From: Herbaspirillum hiltneri N3
GTDB taxonomy: Bacteria; Pseudomonadota; Gammaproteobacteria; Burkholderiales; Burkholderiaceae_D
NCBI RefSeq assembly: GCF_001267925.1
Contig: NZ_CP011409.1
Location: 3,286,001-3,350,000 of the forward strand
Direction of reading: 5' to 3'
Length of the DNA stretch: 64,000 bases
Shown here: positions 1 to 11,142 of the stretch, one piece after another
Position numbering within the stretch: position 1 is the first letter of the stretch
How the letters are laid out: each line of letters starts with the position of its first letter
Position numbers and translations under genes: made by a program
Notes under the pieces: model-generated
The model's database searches: none
The model's input: the letters and a program-made list of their open reading frames with translations, nothing else
What the model was told of the DNA's origin: nothing

Positions 1-1116
1 GGTCTGCGCATGGATATCACGCGCGGCTTCGCCTATTCCGACGCCTGGGTCGATGACGCCCGCCTGGTGATCCTGAACCTGCTGAGCGCCCAGGAACACG
101 GTGCCGACATCTTCGCGCGCACGCGCCTGGTCGACGCCAGGCGCAGCAACGGCCTGTGGCAATGTGAAGTCGAAAACACCGTCACCGGAACACGCGAGCA
201 GCTCACCGCGCGTGCGGTCGTCAACACCGCCGGACCGTGGGTGGCGAAGATAGACCAGCTGCTCAACCCGGCCCGGCAAGGCAAAGTGCATGCCGCCGTC
301 AAGCTGGTGCGCGGCAGCCACATCGTGGTGCCGCGCCTGTTTGCCGGCGAGCACGCCTACATCCTGCAAAACGACGACAAGCGCATCGTCTTCATGATTC
401 CCTACGAAGACAAGTTCACGCTGATCGGCACCACCGACGTGCCGCAGGAGAACATGGACAACGGCGCCACGATCAGCACCGACGAAGAAGCCTACCTGCT
501 GCGCGCGGTCAATCAGTATCTCGCCAAGCCCATCAGCGACGCCGACATCGTCTGGCGCTACGCCGGCGTGCGCCCGCTGTTCGACGACGAGTCCGACAAT
601 CCGTCGGCGGTCACGCGCGACTACACGCTGATGCTGCATGACGCCGACAACGTTCCGTGCGTGTCGGTCTACGGCGGCAAGATCACCACCTATCGCCGCC
701 TGGCCGAATCGGTACTGGAAAAACTGGCGCCCTGGACCAGGACCCGCCGCGGCTCATGGAGCAAGGACGAAGCCCTGCCCGGCGGCAAGTTCAAGCGCGC
801 CGACCGCGCCCAGGAACTGGATTACCTGAAAAAGAAATACGCCGGGCTCGATGCCCACTTCCTGACGCGCCTGTTCGGTCGCCACGGCCGCATCGCCCAC
901 GTCATCCTCAAGGAAGCGCAGACGCCGGACGAACTGGGCCGCGACTTCGGCGGCGGCCTGGTGCAGCGCGAGGTCGATTACCTGATCACGAACGAATGGG
1001 CTTACCAGCCGGACGACATCCTGTGGCGCCGCACCAAGTGCGGCCTGCACATGAGCCAAGAGCAGCGCGCCGAGTTTGCCGCGTGGTTCAACGAACGCTG
1101 CCCGCGCCGGAGCTGA
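1..1116 (+). CDS. glpD: Aerobic glycerol-3-phosphate dehydrogenase, 3' part
   Basis: The reading frame is open from base 1, so the start codon and roughly the first quarter of the protein lie outside the window. The 371 visible residues match the C-terminal part of the FAD-dependent, membrane-associated enzyme that oxidises sn-glycerol 3-phosphate to dihydroxyacetone phosphate and feeds electrons to quinone. Visible landmarks are NTAGPWV, IGTTDV, YGGKITTYRRLAE and the helical C-terminal domain with FGRHGRIAH and GGGLVQREVDYL. GlpD is normally about 500 residues. The stop is followed after one base by the HAD phosphatase start, so the two genes are probably co-transcribed. An ATG at base 10 is internal and should not be taken as the start. 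Confidence 0.93.
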   Translation, partial: GLRMDITRGFAYSDAWVDDARLVILNLLSAQEHGADIFARTRLVDARRSNGLWQCEVENTVTGTREQLTARAVVNTAGPWVAKIDQLLNPARQGKVHAAVKLVRGSHIVVPRLFAGEHAYILQNDDKRIVFMIPYEDKFTLIGTTDVPQENMDNGATISTDEEAYLLRAVNQYLAKPISDADIVWRYAGVRPLFDDESDNPSAVTRDYTLMLHDADNVPCVSVYGGKITTYRRLAESVLEKLAPWTRTRRGSWSKDEALPGGKFKRADRAQELDYLKKKYAGLDAHFLTRLFGRHGRIAHVILKEAQTPDELGRDFGGGLVQREVDYLITNEWAYQPDDILWRRTKCGLHMSQEQRAEFAAWFNERCPRRS

Positions 1117-1117
1117 C

Positions 1118-1915
1118 ATGAAGCCGCTGAACCAGCTTCCACGCGAACAAGCCAGGCAAGTCACGACCGTCTTTACCGACATCGACGACACCCTCACCAC
1201 CGGTGGCAAGCTCAGCGCTCAAGCCTATGAGGCGCTGGAATCGCTGCAGCGCAGCGGCTTGCGCGTCATTCCCGTGACCGGACGTCCGGCCGGCTGGTGC
1301 GACCATATCGCGCGCATGTGGCCGGTCGACGGCGTCATCGGAGAAAACGGCGCGCTCTACATGTGGCGTGACGGCGCCAGCGGCAAACTGCACACGCGCC
1401 ATCTGCTGGAAGAAGATATCCGCCGTGAAAACACCGCCCGCCTGGCTGCGGTGCGCGAAAAAATCCTGCGCGAAGTCCCGGGCTGCGCGGTCGCCTCGGA
1501 TCAGTTCTGCCGCCAGTACGATCTGGCCATCGATTTCTGCGAAGACGTGCCATCATTGGAACTTGATGTAATCGATTGCATCGTAAGGATTATGGAAGAA
1601 GCAGGCATGACCGCCAAAATCAGCTCGATTCACGTCAACGGCTGGTTCGGCGACTACGACAAACTCAGCATGGCGCGCCTGATGATGCAGGAGCGCTACG
1701 ACATCGATCTGGACGACGAAGCCGAACGCCATCGTTGCGTGTTCGCCGGCGACTCGCCCAACGATGCGCCGATGTTCGCCTATTTCCCGCTGTCGGTGGG
1801 TGTGGCCAACGTGCTCGATTTTGCCGATCGCCTGCCGCATCCGCCTCGTTTCATCACGCACCGGGCCAGCGGCGCCGGATTTGCCGAACTGACGCAACAC
1901 CTGCTGGAGCCATGA
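1118..1915 (+). CDS. HAD-superfamily (IIB) sugar-phosphatase-like hydrolase
   Basis: This 265-residue protein carries the HAD motifs in order: FTDIDDTLT near the N-terminus (nucleophile Asp and acid/base Asp), PVTGRP (motif II Thr), DKLSMA (motif III Lys) and FAGDSPNDAPMF (motif IV). The C2B-type cap between motifs II and III places it among the Cof, sucrose-phosphatase and mannosyl-3-phosphoglycerate phosphatase relatives. The substrate cannot be read from sequence; a sugar or polyol phosphate is likely given the glpD neighbour. ATG 1118 is chosen because it lies two bases after the glpD stop. An upstream in-frame ATG at 1076 would overlap glpD. Its stop overlaps the next start as ATGA. Confidence 0.82.
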   Translation: MKPLNQLPREQARQVTTVFTDIDDTLTTGGKLSAQAYEALESLQRSGLRVIPVTGRPAGWCDHIARMWPVDGVIGENGALYMWRDGASGKLHTRHLLEEDIRRENTARLAAVREKILREVPGCAVASDQFCRQYDLAIDFCEDVPSLELDVIDCIVRIMEEAGMTAKISSIHVNGWFGDYDKLSMARLMMQERYDIDLDDEAERHRCVFAGDSPNDAPMFAYFPLSVGVANVLDFADRLPHPPRFITHRASGAGFAELTQHLLEP

Positions 1916-3612
1916 CCACCCTTCTCAACCTGCTTTCCGCATTGGCCCTGCTGGTATGGGGCACCCACATCGTGCGCACCGACGTGCTGCGCGTCTACGG
2001 CGCGCAGCTGCGCCGCATCCTGAGCACCAGCATCAAGCGCCGCAGCCTGGCCTTCCTGGCCGGTGTCGGCGTCACCAGCCTGGTCCAGAGCAGCAACGCC
2101 ACCGCCGTCATCGTCTGCTCCTTCGTCGCCCAGGGCCTGGTCGGACTGACGCCGGCGCTGACCATCATGCTCGGCGCCGACGTCGGCACCGCGCTGATGA
2201 CGGGCGTGCTGAGTTTCGACCTGTCGTGGATTTCGCCGCTGCTGATTTTCGGCGGCGTGGTGGTCTATCTCTCGCGCCGTCACACCTCGACCGGCCGACT
2301 GGCCCGCGCCGTGATCGGCCTCGGCCTGATCCTGCTGGCGCTGGAAATGATCACGGCGGCGACGCGGCCGATGATCCAGGGCGCCGGCATCAAGGTGCTG
2401 TTTTCCACACTGACCGGCGACATCATCCTCGACGCGCTGATCGGCGCAGTGTTCGCGATGCTGACCTACTCCAGCCTGGCCGCCGTGCTGCTGGCGGCGA
2501 CGCTGGCGACCTCCGGCATCATTTCGCTGAAAGTCGCGCTGTGCCTCGTGATCGGCGCCAATCTCGGCAGCGGCATCCTGGCGCTGCTGACTGCGGCCAG
2601 CCAGAACGTCGCGGGCCGGCGGGTAGCGCTGGGCAGCATGCTGTTCCGCCTGTCGGGCGCGATCGTGGTGCTGCCCTTCATCCATTACATCGAGTTGTGG
2701 ATCGCCCTGCTGGGCAAGGATCTGCGCCTGAGCGTGGTGGCCTTCCACGTGCTGTACAACACGGTGCGCTGCGGCCTGCTGCTGCCGCTGGTGGAACCGA
2801 TGTCGCGCCTGTGCGTGCGACTGTTGCCCGAGTCGCAGAAGGACGAGGAAGACGCCGCCGTCGCGCGCCATCTTGACCTCGCGGCCATCGACACCCCCTC
2901 GCTGGCCTTGGCCAATGCCTCGCGTGAAGTGCTGCGCATCGGCGACCTGATCGAGAAGATGCTGCTGAGCCTGTTGCCGGTCATCCGCGACAACAACCAG
3001 CAACGTGCGCAGCAGATCCGCAAGCTCGACGACGACGTCGACAAGTTGTACACGGCGGTGAAAATGTACCTCGCTCGCGTCTCACGCGAAGAGCTTAATG
3101 AGAAGGAAGTGCGCCGCTGGACCAATATCGTCACGCTGACCATCAACCTGGAACAGGCCGGCGACATCATCGAACGCATCGTCAAGGGCATCGAAAGCAA
3201 GAAGATTGCGCTGCAGCGCAGCTTCTCCGCGGCCGGCATGAACGAGGTCTGCGAAATGCACGCGCGCCTGGTGGCGAGCCTGCAACTGGGCCTGTCGGTT
3301 TTCCTCGACGGCGACCTCAAGAGCGCGCAAAAACTGCTGGCCGAGAAGGAAGCCTTCCGCGATCTCGAACGGGCCTACTCAAAGACCCACCTCACCCGCC
3401 TGGCCGGCGAAACCCAGCAAAGCATCGAAACCAGTTCCCTGCACCTGGACCTGATCAGCGACATGCGCCGCATGCATTCGCTGTTCTGCTCGACCGCGTA
3501 TCCGGTGCTGGACGAAGCCGGCATGCTGCGCCGCAGCCGCATGGACATCGGGGACGATCCGGTGGTGGTGCAGGAGCGCCAGGAGTTCGGCGACTACTCG
3601 CATCCGCCCTGA
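1912..3612 (+). CDS. Na+/phosphate-cotransporter-like membrane protein with PhoU-like tail
   Basis: This 566-residue protein has two Na/Pi-cotransporter repeats in its N-terminal half, visible as QSSNATAVIV followed by GADVGTALMTG, then YSSLAAVLLAATLATSG followed by GANLGSGILALLTA. The charged C-terminal third (about residues 330-550) is predicted to form PhoU-like helical bundles. Members of this family move phosphate with sodium across the inner membrane or act as phosphate sensors. The start overlaps the HAD gene stop by four bases, implying translational coupling. The glpD, phosphatase and transporter order suggests a link between glycerol phosphate use and phosphate handling, which is an inference. 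A longer in-frame upstream ATG (1576) lies deep inside the HAD gene and is not credible. Confidence 0.85.
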   Translation: MTTLLNLLSALALLVWGTHIVRTDVLRVYGAQLRRILSTSIKRRSLAFLAGVGVTSLVQSSNATAVIVCSFVAQGLVGLTPALTIMLGADVGTALMTGVLSFDLSWISPLLIFGGVVVYLSRRHTSTGRLARAVIGLGLILLALEMITAATRPMIQGAGIKVLFSTLTGDIILDALIGAVFAMLTYSSLAAVLLAATLATSGIISLKVALCLVIGANLGSGILALLTAASQNVAGRRVALGSMLFRLSGAIVVLPFIHYIELWIALLGKDLRLSVVAFHVLYNTVRCGLLLPLVEPMSRLCVRLLPESQKDEEDAAVARHLDLAAIDTPSLALANASREVLRIGDLIEKMLLSLLPVIRDNNQQRAQQIRKLDDDVDKLYTAVKMYLARVSREELNEKEVRRWTNIVTLTINLEQAGDIIERIVKGIESKKIALQRSFSAAGMNEVCEMHARLVASLQLGLSVFLDGDLKSAQKLLAEKEAFRDLERAYSKTHLTRLAGETQQSIETSSLHLDLISDMRRMHSLFCSTAYPVLDEAGMLRRSRMDIGDDPVVVQERQEFGDYSHPP

Positions 3613-3621
3613 TCAAACCCG

Positions 3622-3646
3622 CTGACCGGTAGCGACCACCGGTCAG
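3622..3646. terminator. Hairpin between convergent genes
   Basis: A nine-base-pair perfect stem (CTGACCGGT / ACCGGTCAG) with a seven-base loop lies between the convergent transporter and BamE-like genes. Its right arm covers the BamE-like stop codon. No U-tract follows on either strand, so its activity as an intrinsic terminator is uncertain. Confidence 0.4.
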
Positions 3647-4158
3647 TGCCCGGAAATCTCCGAAATCGACATGCGCACGACCTTGCCGGTCTCCATGTCA
3701 AAATGCACGTTGAACAGCCGTTCTTCATGGACGTGCAGGTATTTCCAGTCCCACACTTCTTCCTTCTTGCGCGGGAACGGCACCACGGTGCGCGGGCGGC
3801 CGAGCATGTTGCGCACCTCTTCGCGGCTCATGCCCTTTTGCACCTTGTCGAAGTTTTCTGCCGTCAACACTTGTTGATAATCCGACAATTTTCCGTCGGC
3901 GCCGATGCGGAACATCCAGGTCCGCACGCCTTGCGGCCCCTTCGGATATTCCAGCGTGCGGCCGCCGTCGCTCTCCTCGCGTACGCTGTCCGGCTGCCCC
4001 ATCACGCCGCGCACGTCGGCCTCGGTCGATACGCCTTTGTTCAACTTGTCCAAACCGAATTCCTCCACCGGATTGCCGTTGCGGTCGCAACCGAGCGCAA
4101 GCACTGTCGCGCAGACGGCCAGCAGCCGGGCCAGCAACTTGTTTTTGATCATGGTCAT
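3643..4158 (-). CDS. BamE/SmpA-OmlA family lipoprotein with two repeats
   Basis: The 171-residue protein starts with a lipoprotein signal peptide ending in the lipobox LALGC, with the lipidated Cys at about residue 24. Two copies of the SmpA/OmlA core follow, KGVSTEADVRGVMGQPD and KGMSREEVRNMLGRPR, about 60 residues apart. BamE, the small lipoprotein of the outer-membrane beta-barrel assembly complex, normally has one. The residue after the lipidated Cys is Asp, which in enterobacteria acts as an inner-membrane retention signal, so outer-membrane placement is not assured. It may be a BamE paralogue rather than the complex subunit. A second in-frame ATG lies two codons downstream of the chosen start. 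Confidence 0.8.
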   Translation of the reverse strand: MTMIKNKLLARLLAVCATVLALGCDRNGNPVEEFGLDKLNKGVSTEADVRGVMGQPDSVREESDGGRTLEYPKGPQGVRTWMFRIGADGKLSDYQQVLTAENFDKVQKGMSREEVRNMLGRPRTVVPFPRKKEEVWDWKYLHVHEERLFNVHFDMETGKVVRMSISEISGH

Positions 4159-4232
4159 GTTTGATGTTCGTGCTTCAAGACAGGGTAGAATAGCGGTTAT
4201 TAGCCAGTTAACAAGAAATCCCGGGATAAATC

Positions 4233-4439
4233 ATGTTCTTCAGCAAACTTTTCACCTCGTACGAGTCGGAAGCCACCAAGTTCATCGCCGAACTCAAGGA
4301 AAAGAATCCCGACCTCGAAGAACAGCAACGCGCCGGCCGTGCCTTGCTGTGGGACAAGACGCCGCTGGATCTGGACAAGACCGCGCGCGAGACCGAATCC
4401 CGCGTCAAGCAACAGCCTTACGTTTACCAAAACCATTAA
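4233..4439 (+). CDS. DUF3460 family small protein
   Basis: This 68-residue charged soluble protein begins MFFSKLFTSYESEATKFI and matches the DUF3460 family of beta-proteobacteria. It has no signal peptide or membrane segment. Its function is unknown. It sits 9 bp upstream of scpA on the same strand and probably heads the scpA-panC operon. The GGGATAA sequence six or so bases before the ATG is a plausible ribosome site. Confidence 0.85.
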   Translation: MFFSKLFTSYESEATKFIAELKEKNPDLEEQQRAGRALLWDKTPLDLDKTARETESRVKQQPYVYQNH

Positions 4440-4448
4440 TCAGTCAGC

Positions 4449-6219
<1,771 letters not shown>

Positions 6220-6220
<1 letters not shown>

Positions 6221-7110
6221 TGCGCCATCGGCTGACGTCGCTGCGTTCCGCTCTGCCGGCGGCGCTTGCTTTGCTTTATGCGGGCAACGCCGCCGCAAAC
6301 ATTACCGTCACCGACGATTTCGGCAACGACATCCGCCTGGAAAAACCGGCGCGCCGCATCGTCAGCTTGTCGCCTCACACCACCGAATTGCTCTATGCCG
6401 CCGGCGCTGGACCGTATGTCATCGGCGTCAGCAATTACAGCAACTATCCTCCGGCCGCGTCGCAAGTGACCTCGGTCGGCCGCATCGGCGCGGTCGACAT
6501 CGAAAAAATCCTCACCCTCAAACCCGATCTGGTGCTGGCCTGGCGCAGCGGCAATTCGGCCTCGCAATTGCAGCAACTGCGTTCATTCGGTTTGCCCGTG
6601 TTTGAAAGCCAACCGGCCGACTACGCGACGATTGCGACGTCGCTGGAACGGTTGGGCGCGCTCAGCGGCACCGAGGCGGAAGGAAAAAAAGCCGCCGCAG
6701 ATTTCCGCGCGCGCTGGCAGGCGCTGAGCCGCAACTATCGCGACCGCAAGCCGGTCAACGTGTTCTATCAGATCTGGGGACGCCCGCTGATGACGCTCAA
6801 CGGCAAGCACATGGTATCGACGGTGCTACGCACCTGCGGCGGCAACAACATCTTCGGCGACTTGCCGCAGCTGGCGCCGCACGTCAGCCTGGAGTCGGTG
6901 ATCGCCGCCAATCCCGAAGCCATCCTCACCCCCGACGACGCCAGGGATCACCCGCTCGACGAATGGCGCCAGTTCAGCAAGATGAAGGCGGTGGCCGCCG
7001 GCAACCTGTTCACGGTCAACGCCGACTGGCTCAACCGTCCGGGGCCACGCGTGCTCGACGCGACCGAAGAGGTCTGCAAGATCCTCGACACGGTGCGCTC
7101 GCGCCGCTAG
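6220..7110 (+). CDS. btuF: Cobalamin-type periplasmic binding protein
   Basis: The 296-residue protein has an N-terminal signal peptide of about 25 residues. It then has the class III periplasmic binding fold typical of vitamin B12 and siderophore carriers, with ARRIVSLSPHTTELLYAAGA at the start of the first lobe and LTPDDARDHP in the second. It would hand cobalamin to the BtuCD transporter encoded just downstream on the opposite strand. It is translationally coupled to panC rather than placed behind the B12 riboswitch. The B12 assignment rests on the adjacent btuDCB and riboswitch. Confidence 0.85.
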
Positions 7111-7123
7111 GGCCTGTTAAAAC

Positions 7124-7894
7124 TCAGGCCGGCATCAGCCATCTTCCGCCGGCAGAATCCACCGCCTCGAAACGGCAACCGTAGGCCGCTTCCAGCAGAT
7201 CCGGACGCAGGATATCCGCGGCCCGGCCCTGCCAGACTTTTCCCTCTGCGATCAGCAGCACGTGCGACGCAAAGCGCGCCGCCAGATTGATGTCGTGCAT
7301 GGTGGCGACGACCGCGTGGTCATCGTCCGCCAATTCTTTCAGCGTGCGCATCACCAATAGCTGCGCGGCGACATCCTGATGCGAGGCGGGCTCGTCCAGC
7401 AGATAGAGTTGCGGCGCCTGCAGCATCAGCGTGGCCATCGCCACACGCTGGCGCTCGCCGCCCGACAAACGCATCACGTCGGCATCCGCGTAAGACGCCA
7501 TGTCCAGACGTTCCAGCACATGCAGCGCGGCGCGCCGGTCGGCCGCATCCGGCCAGCCCCAGCCCGGACGATACGGATGCAAACCCGCCATCACGCTGTC
7601 CAGCACGCTGCAGGAGAATGCATCGAACTGCTGCTGTGCCTGCAGTCCACGCCACAAGGCCAGCTGCTGCGGCGTTGTCCGCCTGACCTCGCCCACGGGA
7701 GAACCGATGCGCCCGGACGCCGGCGGCAGCAGACCGGCGATGGCATGCAGCAAGGTGCTTTTTCCGATGCCGTTTTTACCGAGTACGCACCAGAATTCCC
7801 CTGCGTGCACTTTCCAGTCGAAGTTCTTCAGCAAGGTGGCGTCGCCGACGCGCAGCGTCAGCCCTTCCACTTGCAGCAGCAGGCCCGCCGTCAT
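7124..7894 (-). CDS. btuD: ABC transporter ATPase for cobalamin uptake
   Basis: This 256-residue ATPase shows Walker A GKNGIGKST (about residues 39-47), the signature LSGGERQRV, Walker B LYLLDEPASHQD and the switch His in ATMHD. It energises B12 import from periplasm to cytoplasm together with the BtuC-like permease. The ATG at 7894 overlaps the permease stop as ATGA and is preferred to the ATG eight codons upstream, which would lie inside the permease gene. It is convergent with btuF, 13 bp away. Confidence 0.88.
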   Translation of the reverse strand: MTAGLLLQVEGLTLRVGDATLLKNFDWKVHAGEFWCVLGKNGIGKSTLLHAIAGLLPPASGRIGSPVGEVRRTTPQQLALWRGLQAQQQFDAFSCSVLDSVMAGLHPYRPGWGWPDAADRRAALHVLERLDMASYADADVMRLSGGERQRVAMATLMLQAPQLYLLDEPASHQDVAAQLLVMRTLKELADDDHAVVATMHDINLAARFASHVLLIAEGKVWQGRAADILRPDLLEAAYGCRFEAVDSAGGRWLMPA

Positions 7895-8883
7895 GCGCGA
7901 CTCCGCGCCAGCAGCCACAAAAACAGCGGCACGCCGATCAGCGCCGTGATGACGCCGACCGGCAATTGCGTCGGCGCGACGATGGTGCGCGCTGCCAGAT
8001 CGGCCAGCGTCAAACCTGCGCCTCCGGCCAGCGCCGCAGCCGGCAGCAACACGCGCTGGTCATTGCCCGCGAGCAGGCGCAAACCGTGCGGCACCACCAG
8101 GCCGACGAAGCCGATGGTGCCGGCCAGCGTCACCGCCGCAGCGGTCGCCAGCGACGCCGCGCACAAGGTCGCCACGCGCAGACGCACCACCGGCACGCCG
8201 AGCAGCTGCGCAAAACTTTCACCTCGTGCGAGCAGGTTAAGGCGCGGTGCATTCCATATCGACCACAGCAAGACTGCGCCCGCGATGGCGGCGGCCAGCG
8301 GCAGGAAACGGCTGTCTTCGAGATCGCCCATGAGCCAGAACACCATGCCGCGCAATTGCGTATCTCCCGCCAGCGTCAGCACCAGCGTAATCACGGCGCC
8401 GAAACCGGCCGCGAGCATGATGCCGGTCAGCAGCAAACGATGTCCGGCCGCCATCGGCGACAGCGGCAGACGCCGCAGCGATTTTCCGACCAGACCGAAC
8501 AGCAGCAGCACCGCCAGGCCCGCGCCCAATACGGCGCCGACGGCGGCGACATTCTGGCGTTGCAAACCGATCGACGCGGCCAGCAACATCGCCAGCAAGG
8601 CGCCCGCAGCGGATCCGCCGGAGACGCCCAGCACATAAGGTTCGGCAAGTGGATTGCGCAGCAGCACCTGCATCAGCGCGCCCGCCATCGCCAGCAAGGC
8701 GCCGACGGTGAACGCCGTCAGCGCGCGCGGCACGCGCAACTGCAGGAGCATCGCGATGTCGGCGGAGTTGGCGGAGGCGCCGCTCAGGCGCAGACAGCCG
8801 GTGCTGCCGCACAGCCCCGCCAGCACGAGCGCCAGCGCGGCCAATGCGGCGAGGCAGGAAAGCAGCAGGATCGCTCTGCGCAT
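7891..8883 (-). CDS. btuC: FecCD-family permease for cobalamin uptake
   Basis: The 330-residue, very hydrophobic protein has the features of FecCD/BtuC permeases: about ten membrane segments, RVPRALTAFTVGALLAMAG near the start, NPLAEPYVLGVSGG as the conserved cytoplasmic region and TIGFVGLVVPHGLRLL in the second half. It forms the inner-membrane channel for the substrate delivered by BtuF. It lies between btuB (19 bp upstream) and btuD (overlapping), so all three should be transcribed from the riboswitch-controlled promoter. Confidence 0.9.
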   Translation of the reverse strand: MRRAILLLSCLAALAALALVLAGLCGSTGCLRLSGASANSADIAMLLQLRVPRALTAFTVGALLAMAGALMQVLLRNPLAEPYVLGVSGGSAAGALLAMLLAASIGLQRQNVAAVGAVLGAGLAVLLLFGLVGKSLRRLPLSPMAAGHRLLLTGIMLAAGFGAVITLVLTLAGDTQLRGMVFWLMGDLEDSRFLPLAAAIAGAVLLWSIWNAPRLNLLARGESFAQLLGVPVVRLRVATLCAASLATAAAVTLAGTIGFVGLVVPHGLRLLAGNDQRVLLPAAALAGGAGLTLADLAARTIVAPTQLPVGVITALIGVPLFLWLLARSRA

Positions 8884-8901
8884 GAAGTCCTTGTGATGAA
8901 T

Positions 8902-10836
8902 TTAAAAGTCGTAACGAGCGGTGAATTTTACTGCACGGCCGCTTTCGGGATAGATGCCCGAGGCGCAGCCGAAAGCTTGCGAGAAGTAACGCCGGTCGCC
9001 CAGGTTGCTGCCGGTCAGCGCCAGCTCCCATGCGCTCACCCGCACGGCATAGCGCGCGTCGACCGTGGTGTACGACGGCATGCGTGCATTGCAGGTGTTG
9101 CTGAAGTCGCCGCCGTAGCGCTGCGCGTCGGCCCACAGCACGCCGAGGTTGACGGTCTGATTTCCGGACTGCCAGTTCAGGCGAGCGGAGGCCGTATTCT
9201 TCGGCACCAGCACCATTTCCTTGCCGGCGTTCGGACCGCCCGTGAAGGTCGCGGCGATATGCTGGAAATTCCCCTTGAGGCTGAAGTCGGCGTTCAGGCG
9301 CGCGGCGGCCTCCAGTTCGACGCCCTGCCGTTTGGTCGGATCGAGATTGACGTTGGCGCCGAACGCGCCGACGGTGGGATCGTAGAACAACTCATCCTTG
9401 ATGCGATGGCGGAACCACCTCAGCGTGGCGTTGTTGTCGGCGCCGCCCCAGGTCGCGCCGAACTCGAGGTCATGCGAGGTCTGCGGCTTGAGGATCTGCC
9501 CGGCCGCCAGCACGATGCTACGGTTTTCGTCAGCAGTCGGCAGCCGATAGCTTTGGCCGGTTTTGCCGAACAGGCGCAGCGACGGGATCACGGCATGGCT
9601 CGCCTGCACATCCCAGGCGTTGACGCCCTGCGCCTTGTCGTAGGCGTTGGCGGTGCTGCGCTTGTCGATCGTTTCATGACGCACGCCCACCGCGATACGG
9701 GTATTACGAGCGATCTGCAGTTCATCGCGCACGTATGCCGCGCGCGCAGTCTGTGCGGCATCGCCGCTGCCGTCGACGTTGCCGATCTGCCATTCGGAAA
9801 AATCGACGCCGGCCACCAGCTCGTTCTTCAACGCGCCGACTTCAGCGATGTGGCGCAGGCGCGGAGAAAATTGCGTAGTGCGGCTATGTACTTCGCTGAC
9901 CGCGCCGCCGCCATAGCTGGCGCGGGAAATCTTTTCGCGATGCGACAACTCCGCCGCCGCTTCCAGCGCGCCGAACCGTCGCTCGAAGAAGGCGGTGATG
10001 CGGTCGCTGTCATAGGCGCCGTAGTCCTTCGGGCTGCTGGTCTGGCGCGGATTGGCCAGGAATTGCGCCATGCTCAGCGAACCGGCCAGGCCATAGTCGG
10101 CGCGCGCCAGATCCACGCGCAGGCCGAAGCGGCCTTCGTTGGAAAACCATTGCGCCGTACCGCTGAAATTCTCCTGATTGGAAGCATTGTTGTCGCGATA
10201 ATTGTCCGCATGCTGCTTGCTGTACGCAGCGTTCAATGCGAAACCGTCCCAGCCCTTGGCGACGCTGGCGCGACCGCTGCGCAAACCATAGCTGCCGGCT
10301 TCGCCGACCACGCTGCCGTGGATCGCATCCGCAGCCGGGCGCTTGGTGATGATCTGAATCGTGCCGCCGGTGGCGCCGTCGCCGTACAGGACGCTGCTGC
10401 CGCCACGCACGATCTCGATGCGCTCGACCGAATCGATCGGCACCGACGACAGCAAGGCGGTCGACAATTCGTTTTCCGACAGGCGCACGCCGTCGATCAG
10501 GATCACCATGTTCTGGTCGCCGTTGCTGCCGAAGCCGCGCATGTCGAGCGCGAAGTCCCCCGGCCCCGCCAGGCTCTGGCGGCCATACACCCCACCCAGT
10601 TTGCGAATCGCTTCGTTGACGTTGTCGATGCCGGCATTGCGGATATCCTCGGCGCCGATCACGGTCGCGCCCACGGGCGGAAACGCCGGGTCGTTCGGAA
10701 AGCGCGAGGCCGTGACGAGCAGCGCAGCGAGGTTCTGGTCATCGGCGGCCTGCGCCACGGAGCAGGCAAGCGAATTCGCGAGCGAGAATGCCGCGCAGGC
10801 GATTGCGGCGCGGCGGGTTGGAACTGTGAATGTCAT
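8902..10836 (-). CDS. btuB: TonB-dependent outer-membrane cobalamin receptor
   Basis: The 644-residue protein has a signal peptide ending near VAQAADDQ and a plug domain (about residues 35-165) containing VILIDGVRLSE, IEIVRGGSSVLYGDGATGG and IQIITK. A 22-stranded barrel follows, ending in the terminal aromatic residue of FTARYDF. It imports B12 across the outer membrane using TonB energy. The family could also take up iron chelates, but the B12 riboswitch immediately upstream makes cobalamin or a corrinoid the likely substrate. It heads the btuB-btuC-btuD operon. Confidence 0.92.
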   Translation of the reverse strand: MTFTVPTRRAAIACAAFSLANSLACSVAQAADDQNLAALLVTASRFPNDPAFPPVGATVIGAEDIRNAGIDNVNEAIRKLGGVYGRQSLAGPGDFALDMRGFGSNGDQNMVILIDGVRLSENELSTALLSSVPIDSVERIEIVRGGSSVLYGDGATGGTIQIITKRPAADAIHGSVVGEAGSYGLRSGRASVAKGWDGFALNAAYSKQHADNYRDNNASNQENFSGTAQWFSNEGRFGLRVDLARADYGLAGSLSMAQFLANPRQTSSPKDYGAYDSDRITAFFERRFGALEAAAELSHREKISRASYGGGAVSEVHSRTTQFSPRLRHIAEVGALKNELVAGVDFSEWQIGNVDGSGDAAQTARAAYVRDELQIARNTRIAVGVRHETIDKRSTANAYDKAQGVNAWDVQASHAVIPSLRLFGKTGQSYRLPTADENRSIVLAAGQILKPQTSHDLEFGATWGGADNNATLRWFRHRIKDELFYDPTVGAFGANVNLDPTKRQGVELEAAARLNADFSLKGNFQHIAATFTGGPNAGKEMVLVPKNTASARLNWQSGNQTVNLGVLWADAQRYGGDFSNTCNARMPSYTTVDARYAVRVSAWELALTGSNLGDRRYFSQAFGCASGIYPESGRAVKFTARYDF

Positions 10837-10899
10837 GATGTCGTAGTAGCAATGATCTCCGGCCTGCCTCCCCGCAAGCCGGATTGAAATGGAAGGCCG

Positions 10900-11142
10900 G
10901 GCCTTCCCCTGTCATGGCCGGTATCCGGGCTGCAAGCCTGGCCCGCCGCGCCTTCCCGTGCCGTACCGCAAACAAGATATGCGGCGATCACAGTGGCGAA
11001 GTCGGCAGGTTGCCGTTCCCGATAAGGAACGGCGCTTGCTTACCGTTGCGGGGGCAGCGCACGTTGGCGGCGATCCGGTTTCCCAGGCCACCGCGCCGTG
11101 CTTCCCGTTTAACTACCGGCATGAACATGCCGGCGAGCACCA
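10900..11142 (-). promoter_or_regulatory. Cobalamin (adenosylcobalamin) riboswitch
   Basis: Read on the minus strand, the leader of btuB contains the hallmark elements in order. There is a GGTG start near 11141, AAACGGGAA near 11105, and GCTGCCCCCGCAACGGTAAG at 11060-11038. The B12 box GCCACTG is at 10997-10991, then GGGAAGG and the terminal AGCCCGGATACCGGCC helix near 10910-10935. Binding of the cofactor would reduce expression of btuB-btuC-btuD by hiding the ribosome site or by termination. The spacing to the btuB ATG is about 65 bases. Confidence 0.95.

Noticed and set aside
7966..10887. 973-codon open frame on the plus strand across btuC and btuB
   Set aside because: It is antisense to two well-supported genes and has no domain or credible start; its composition is Gln/Arg/His-rich.
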